Source: Comamonas testosteroni
GTDB lineage: Bacteria; Pseudomonadota; Gammaproteobacteria; Burkholderiales; Burkholderiaceae_C
Direction of reading: 5' to 3'
DNA: 64,000 nt
Assembly (NCBI RefSeq): GCF_000761245.1
Contig: NZ_AWOR01000021.1
Span: 1 to 64,000 of the forward strand
The position numbers and the translations under genes are program-made. The number at the start of each line of letters is the position of its first letter. Position 1 is the first letter of the stretch. The notes beneath the pieces are model-generated. The model saw nothing but the letters and a program-made list of their open reading frames with translations, ran no database searches and had not been told where the DNA came from. This document shows, one piece after another, positions 59,520 to 64,000 of this stretch.

Positions 59520-61427
59520 ATGCCCCAGACCTTGCCCTTGAAAAAGCCGGCCTTGAGGCCGGCTTTGCTTTTGGGAGCCGCCTTGCTCCTCAGCGGCTGC
59601 AGCCTGCTTTCCCCCAAAGACAAAGAAACCGAAGCCATGGGCATCGATACCAGCGGCCCGCCGGCCTTCACGCTGGAAGTCGATGCGCCCAAGGAAATCC
59701 GTGCGCTGCTGGAGCAGCATCTTGAACTCAAGCGCTTTCGCCACCAGCCGGATCTGCAGCGCCGCGAGCTGACGCGCCTGCTGGGCGCGACCGATGCCAA
59801 TGTGCGCGAGCTGATCGGCACCCTGGGCTATTTCAGCCCCACGGTGACCGTGGAGCTGACCGATACTCCCGAGGAGGAAGCTCCGCGCAAAGTGGTGGTC
59901 AAGGTCGACCCAGGCCCGCCCACCATCATTGAGAAATCCGAGGTGCGTTTTGCCGGCATCAATGCCAACGACGAGCTGGGGACCTCTCAGCGCCTGCAGA
60001 TCGAGGAAACCTGGCCGCTGCAGGCCGGCGAGCAATTCTCGCAATCAGCTTGGAGCAGCGCCAAGAGCGGTGGTCTCAAGGAGCTGCAAAAGCGCCGCTA
60101 CCCACTGGCCCGCATAGATACCAGTCTGGCCGATGTGGATGCCGACACCAACAAGGCCCAAGTGAGCGTGAGCTATGACCCCGGCCCGGCCTATACGTTC
60201 GGTCCGCTGCAGATTGATGGTGCCCAGCGTTACGACCCGGTGCGCACGGCCCGTATTGCGCGCCTTCCGGAAGGTCAGGAATATGACTTGCAAAGCATGC
60301 TTGATGCGCAACAGCGCCTGGTCAGCAGTGGCTATTACGACTCGGTATTTCTCTCCCTGGCCGATTCGCCGCAACAGGCAGCTACCGAAGCTGAGCGCGA
60401 CGAGCAGCGCAAGAGCCAGGGTGCAGCCATCACCTCGCCCGTGATTGCCAAGGTGCGCGAAGCCAAGCTGCAGAAATGGGTGTTCGGTGTGGGTCTGAGC
60501 ACGGACACCGGACCTCGTCTGTCCATCGATCACACTTACAACAAGGTGCCCGGTCTGAACTGGCGCGCCGTCAGCAAGCTGCAGCTGGACAGGAAGAACC
60601 CGCTGATCTCCACGCAGCTGGTCGGCCTTCCCGGAGAGGATCTCTGGCGCTGGTTTGCCAGCGGCAAACTCGAGCGTGCGCCTGCTGGCGACTTCTACAC
60701 CAACAGTGCGCAGATGCGCTTTGGCCGCTCCAAGGCCGAAGACCGCATAGAACGCAATATGTACCTGCAGTACGACTATGCCAAGACCCAGGGCGCAGGC
60801 GCTCCGCCCGGTGCCTCCTCGCTGCTGGCCAACTATGGCTGGACGGCCCGCTATTTCGACAACAATCTGCTGCCCACCTCGGGCTTCGGCCTGGCCCTGG
60901 AGGCTGGAGCCGGCACCACGCTGACGCCGCAGCGCTCGCCGTTCGGGCGCCTCACTGGCCGCTGGCTCAGCCTGATACCGCTGGGCGAGCGCGACGAGGA
61001 AACCAGGCGCCACAGCCGCCTGCAGCTCAAGGCGGGAATCGGCGCCGTCATGGCCAAGAGAGATGTGGATCTGCCCACCACCATCATGTTTCTGACCGGC
61101 GGCGACAACACGGTGCGCGGCTACGGCTATCAATCGATTGGCGCACGCACCGACAACGGCCGTGTGATTGCGGGCCGCTATCTGGCCATGGGCAGCGTGG
61201 AATGGCAGCGGCCCATCACCATCAAGGGCAATACGCAGGACTTCGAGCACGCCGTCTTCATCGATGCCGGCACCGTGGGCGATGACATCAACCGCCTCTA
61301 CACCCGCGTCGGTTTTGGCACCGGCATTCGCTGGAAAAGCCCGGTTGGCCCAATTCAAGCAGATCTCGCCTGGGGCGCACAGGAGCAGCAGCTGCGCCTG
61401 CACCTGCGTCTGGGCTTCACGTTTTAA
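59520..61427 (+). CDS. tamA: TamA-type outer-membrane assembly protein (Omp85 family)
   Basis: A 635-residue protein: three POTRA-like domains (about residues 50-300, e.g. DPGPPTIIEKSEVRFAGI, YDPGPAYTFGPLQIDGAQRY), then the 16-strand barrel with the family motif GGDNTVRGYGYQSIG and a C-terminal LHLRLGFTF. TamA works with TamB in envelope lipid or autotransporter transport. The signal peptide ends in LLLSGCSLL, a lipobox with Cys27, unusual for TamA. It starts 4 bases after the VWA stop and is followed at once by tamB. Confidence 0.9.
   Translation: MPQTLPLKKPALRPALLLGAALLLSGCSLLSPKDKETEAMGIDTSGPPAFTLEVDAPKEIRALLEQHLELKRFRHQPDLQRRELTRLLGATDANVRELIGTLGYFSPTVTVELTDTPEEEAPRKVVVKVDPGPPTIIEKSEVRFAGINANDELGTSQRLQIEETWPLQAGEQFSQSAWSSAKSGGLKELQKRRYPLARIDTSLADVDADTNKAQVSVSYDPGPAYTFGPLQIDGAQRYDPVRTARIARLPEGQEYDLQSMLDAQQRLVSSGYYDSVFLSLADSPQQAATEAERDEQRKSQGAAITSPVIAKVREAKLQKWVFGVGLSTDTGPRLSIDHTYNKVPGLNWRAVSKLQLDRKNPLISTQLVGLPGEDLWRWFASGKLERAPAGDFYTNSAQMRFGRSKAEDRIERNMYLQYDYAKTQGAGAPPGASSLLANYGWTARYFDNNLLPTSGFGLALEAGAGTTLTPQRSPFGRLTGRWLSLIPLGERDEETRRHSRLQLKAGIGAVMAKRDVDLPTTIMFLTGGDNTVRGYGYQSIGARTDNGRVIAGRYLAMGSVEWQRPITIKGNTQDFEHAVFIDAGTVGDDINRLYTRVGFGTGIRWKSPVGPIQADLAWGAQEQQLRLHLRLGFTF
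59543..59566 (+). terminator. Strong hairpin inside the 5' end of tamA (possible terminator/attenuator)
   Basis: AAAGCCGGCCT-TG-AGGCCGGCTTT is a perfect 11-bp stem with a 2-base spacer, followed by GCTTTTG. It lies 28 bases after the VWA stop, within codons 8-16 of tamA. It has the look of a rho-independent terminator but is also coding for the signal peptide (KKPALRPAL). Confidence 0.5.
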
Positions 61428-61429
61428 GC

Positions 61430-64000
61430 ATGGCAGAACAAAACACATCCCCCCCCGCCAAGGGCTCCTCTTCGCCTCTCAAACGCCGCCGCTGGCTACG
61501 CGCGCTGGGCTGGACCTTTGCAGCGACCCTGCTCGCCCTGGCGCTGGCGCTCGGCAGCCTGCTGTGGTGGATTGGCAGAGACGACTCGCTCAACCAGACG
61601 CTGCAGCGTGTGGCCGGCTGGCTGCCCGCAGACCAGTCCCTGGTTGCCAAAGAGGTCACGGGCAGTGTCAAGAATGGCGGCCGCATAGGCTGGCTGCAAT
61701 GGCAAAGCCCGACCATGAAGGTCGAAGTCAGGGAAGCTCAGATCGGCTGGCAGTTCAGGCCTTTGCTGCTGTCGCGCACGCTCAAGCTGGGCGAGGTTCA
61801 TATTGCCGAGTTGCGCATTGCCAGCACCCCCGACCCCGACAAACCCGCCAGCGAACCGCTGCAGTCGCTGACCCTGCCGGTGAAGATAGCGCTGCCCTTC
61901 AGGATCGATCAGATCATCTGGCAAGGCCCGCCTGAAGCCGTGGTGCAGGACCTGCGCGGTCGCTATGAATACACAGGCACACACCACGAACTCAAAGTCA
62001 GCAGCCTGCGCTTTGCCCAGGGCTCCTACCAGGCACAGCTGAAATTGCAGGGCGCCGCCCCCATGGCCTTGCAAGCCGAAGCAACAGGCGATGTGCAAGT
62101 GCCCAACCCGCTGGACAAAAGCGATGACGCCCTCAACACCATTGCCGTGCAGGCCAGGGTGACAGCCGAAGGCACGCTGGCCACCGAAGCGGCCAGGTTG
62201 GCGATCAAGGCCAATGCCAGCGCAGAAGCATCGCCCCCCGGCCCGGGAACTCAAGACCCGCCAGCAACCGCCCCGAAGCGGGAAAAGAGCGGGCTGCCAT
62301 CTCGTTCAAAGTCCGAAGCAGCAACGGCAGAAGCGGGCCCCATGCAAGCCGATGTGGAGGCCAGCATCATGCCCTGGCGCAGCCAGCCGCTGCTGGCAGC
62401 CAAGGCCCAACTCCAGAATCTCGATGTCTCGGCTTTCTGGCCTCAAGGGCCGCGCACCTTGTTGACCGGCCAATTGCATGCTGGCCCGGATGAGACCGTG
62501 TCCGCAGTTGCAGACCTTGAGGCGCAGCCCTGGAAGCTCAATACCAGCTTCAGCAACGCACTGCCCGGCCCCTGGGACCGGCAGCGCCTGCCCGTGGCAG
62601 AGCTGACAGCCCGAATCGATTTCGATGGCCAGCAATGGCAGGTGAACGACTCCCGTATCCAGATCGGCAAAGGCCATATTGCACTCGGCGGTCAGTTCAC
62701 TCCGAGCACCCGGTTGTTTGAAGGTCTGGCCACTGTGGAACAACTCAACCCGGCCGATCTCTACAGCACGATGGAAGCCGCCCCTGTGGAAGGCGAAATC
62801 AGCGCAAAGGCTGTGCAAGCCGAGCCTGGCAGCGGCGATGCCGCTGCCAGCAAGATTGTGTTTGCCGCCAATCTGCAGGCGGCGGGCGGCAAGCGCGACA
62901 GCAAAGCCTTGCGCATTCAGACACTGGCGGCCAGCGGCCAGTGGCAGGCTCCGCTGCTGCAACTGGAAAAACTGCAGCTGGAAGCCCTGCAAGCCAGCAT
63001 CGATGCCAGGTCTGTGGAGTTCAATACCGAAACCCAGCAGGCCAGGGCTCGACTCAAGGCCGCTGCACCCGGTGCGCAGCTGAGCATTGAAGGACAGATG
63101 GGTCCTGCCAGCGGCGCTATCCAAAGCCAGCTGCAGCTCAGCTCCATGAGTACGCTCACACAATGGCTGCGCAAACTGCCGGGCGTCAAGGATCCGCTGG
63201 CCGGCGCGCAACTCGATGGCAGCGCAGATCTGCAACTGGCTCTGAAGGGCGGTTGGGAAAATCTGCTCAAGCGCCTGAGCGCTCCCCATGGCGCGCCCAT
63301 TCCCGCCAGTGGCTTGCAGATTCAGGCCAAGCTGCGCGCCGAGAAAATTCGCTATCTGCCCGCCGGCACCGCAGCCGACCAGCGCGCCGTCCTGCCTGCG
63401 CTGGCATTGAGCATTGACGGCAGCCCCGAAAATGCCAGGGTCGGCTTGACCGCACAGGCCCAGCAAGCGGGCAAGAGTATTCAGCTCGACACCGCTTTGC
63501 AGGTCGGCCTGGCCGGCGGCAAGGGCATGGCACCACTGGACTGGCAGGCCAGTCTGGAAAAGCTGCAAGCCCAGCTCACCCCCGACAAGAACAAGCCCGG
63601 CCCCTGGGTGGTGCAGTTGCAAGCCGCAGCCCCCGTGCAAATCAGGCAGCGCACCAGCGGCAGCACGGTGCTCAGCACCGTCTATCAGTTCAGCGCCGGC
63701 AAGCTGCAGATCACGCCCCCGAAGTTGGGCATCAGACGCACCAGCAGCGAGCCGCTGGCACCTGTGCAGATGGCATGGGATGAGGGCTCCGTCACCCGTA
63801 CCGGCAGCGGCCAATGGGGCGTACGCAGCGCAGGGCAGGCCCTTGGAATTCCGCTGGTCTGGGTCGATGCATTTAGTCTGGGCGATGACGAGCCACCGCT
63901 GGAGGCCGCAGGGATTTCCGGCGACCTGAGCTTCAACGCGCGCTGGAACCTGGACACCTTGGGCAAGGATCTCAAGGCCGATCTCACGATCGAGCGCGCC
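61430..64000 (+). CDS. tamB: TamB-type translocation/assembly protein (5' part)
   Basis: 857 codons are in the window, open to its end. The N-terminus MAEQNTSPPAKG, then RRRWLRALGWTFAATLLALA, is an inner-membrane anchor. A long repetitive beta-rich AsmA-like region follows, with LQWQSPTMKVEVREAQIGW, GQLHAGPDETVSAVADLEAQ and LSIEGQMGP. TamB proteins bridge the periplasm and move phospholipids outward, working with TamA. The ATG lies 2 bases after the tamA stop. A hydrophilic Pro/Lys-rich insert (about residues 265-300) interrupts the beta repeats. The C-terminal DUF490 domain lies outside. Confidence 0.9.
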   Translation, partial: MAEQNTSPPAKGSSSPLKRRRWLRALGWTFAATLLALALALGSLLWWIGRDDSLNQTLQRVAGWLPADQSLVAKEVTGSVKNGGRIGWLQWQSPTMKVEVREAQIGWQFRPLLLSRTLKLGEVHIAELRIASTPDPDKPASEPLQSLTLPVKIALPFRIDQIIWQGPPEAVVQDLRGRYEYTGTHHELKVSSLRFAQGSYQAQLKLQGAAPMALQAEATGDVQVPNPLDKSDDALNTIAVQARVTAEGTLATEAARLAIKANASAEASPPGPGTQDPPATAPKREKSGLPSRSKSEAATAEAGPMQADVEASIMPWRSQPLLAAKAQLQNLDVSAFWPQGPRTLLTGQLHAGPDETVSAVADLEAQPWKLNTSFSNALPGPWDRQRLPVAELTARIDFDGQQWQVNDSRIQIGKGHIALGGQFTPSTRLFEGLATVEQLNPADLYSTMEAAPVEGEISAKAVQAEPGSGDAAASKIVFAANLQAAGGKRDSKALRIQTLAASGQWQAPLLQLEKLQLEALQASIDARSVEFNTETQQARARLKAAAPGAQLSIEGQMGPASGAIQSQLQLSSMSTLTQWLRKLPGVKDPLAGAQLDGSADLQLALKGGWENLLKRLSAPHGAPIPASGLQIQAKLRAEKIRYLPAGTAADQRAVLPALALSIDGSPENARVGLTAQAQQAGKSIQLDTALQVGLAGGKGMAPLDWQASLEKLQAQLTPDKNKPGPWVVQLQAAAPVQIRQRTSGSTVLSTVYQFSAGKLQITPPKLGIRRTSSEPLAPVQMAWDEGSVTRTGSGQWGVRSAGQALGIPLVWVDAFSLGDDEPPLEAAGISGDLSFNARWNLDTLGKDLKADLTIERA

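Overview
The window looks like chromosomal DNA of a beta-proteobacterium of the Comamonadaceae, most likely Comamonas or a close relative. This is inferred from the high GC content, three tripartite-tricarboxylate (Bug/TctC) binding proteins, the layout of the aa3-type cytochrome oxidase locus with its DUF2970 and DUF2909 companions, and an rpoH gene preceded by a CIRCE element. No database search was possible, so the taxonomic call is an inference.

Left part (1-17.5 kb). A minus-strand sugar-acid catabolic operon (Bug protein, PdxA-like dehydrogenase, enolase-superfamily dehydratase, L-2-keto-3-deoxyarabonate dehydratase, and the 5' end of a ketoglutarate-semialdehyde dehydrogenase) is divergent from a LysR regulator with a 20-bp palindrome between them. 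It is followed by an iron/heme locus on the minus strand: Fur-like site, ECF sigma factor, FecR anti-sigma factor, TonB receptor with STN domain, large PKD-repeat lipoprotein, heme oxygenase, TPR protein. Then come a twice-frameshifted meta-cleavage-type hydrolase and a LysR/MFS divergent pair.

Middle (19-35.6 kb). After an IS5-type transposase remnant lies a second catabolic cluster (3-hydroxyacyl-CoA-dehydrogenase-like enzyme, BKACE/DUF849 enzyme, FadR-type regulator, IlvD/Edd dehydratase, Bug protein, LysR). Next are rpoH under a perfect CIRCE operator, another Bug protein, and a compact plus-strand lipid cluster. That cluster holds an FA-hydroxylase-family protein, a fatty-acid desaturase, a ketosynthase III fused to a heme-oxygenase-like di-iron domain, and an unrecognised partner. 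This is the strongest candidate for an undescribed biosynthetic system in the window. Three small genes with DUF2442/DMP19, HTH/Imm22-like and unknown domains follow.

Right part (35.6-64 kb). A PAS-GGDEF-EAL protein precedes the cytochrome c oxidase biogenesis and structural genes (sco, ctaB, Sco-like, surf1, coxC, DUF2970, ctaG, a 36-residue protein, coxA, coxB with fused cytochrome c and OmpA domains). Housekeeping genes follow: a BioC-like methyltransferase, comF, trmL, maoC, a LysE exporter, a Kef-type antiporter and DUF1841. A more A/T-rich patch at about 53.6-55.7 kb holds one intact and two broken DUF6708-like genes. The window ends with a cytochrome c4-like gene and a plus-strand run of MoxR ATPase, small membrane protein, GNAT, VWA/CoxE protein, TamA and the start of TamB.
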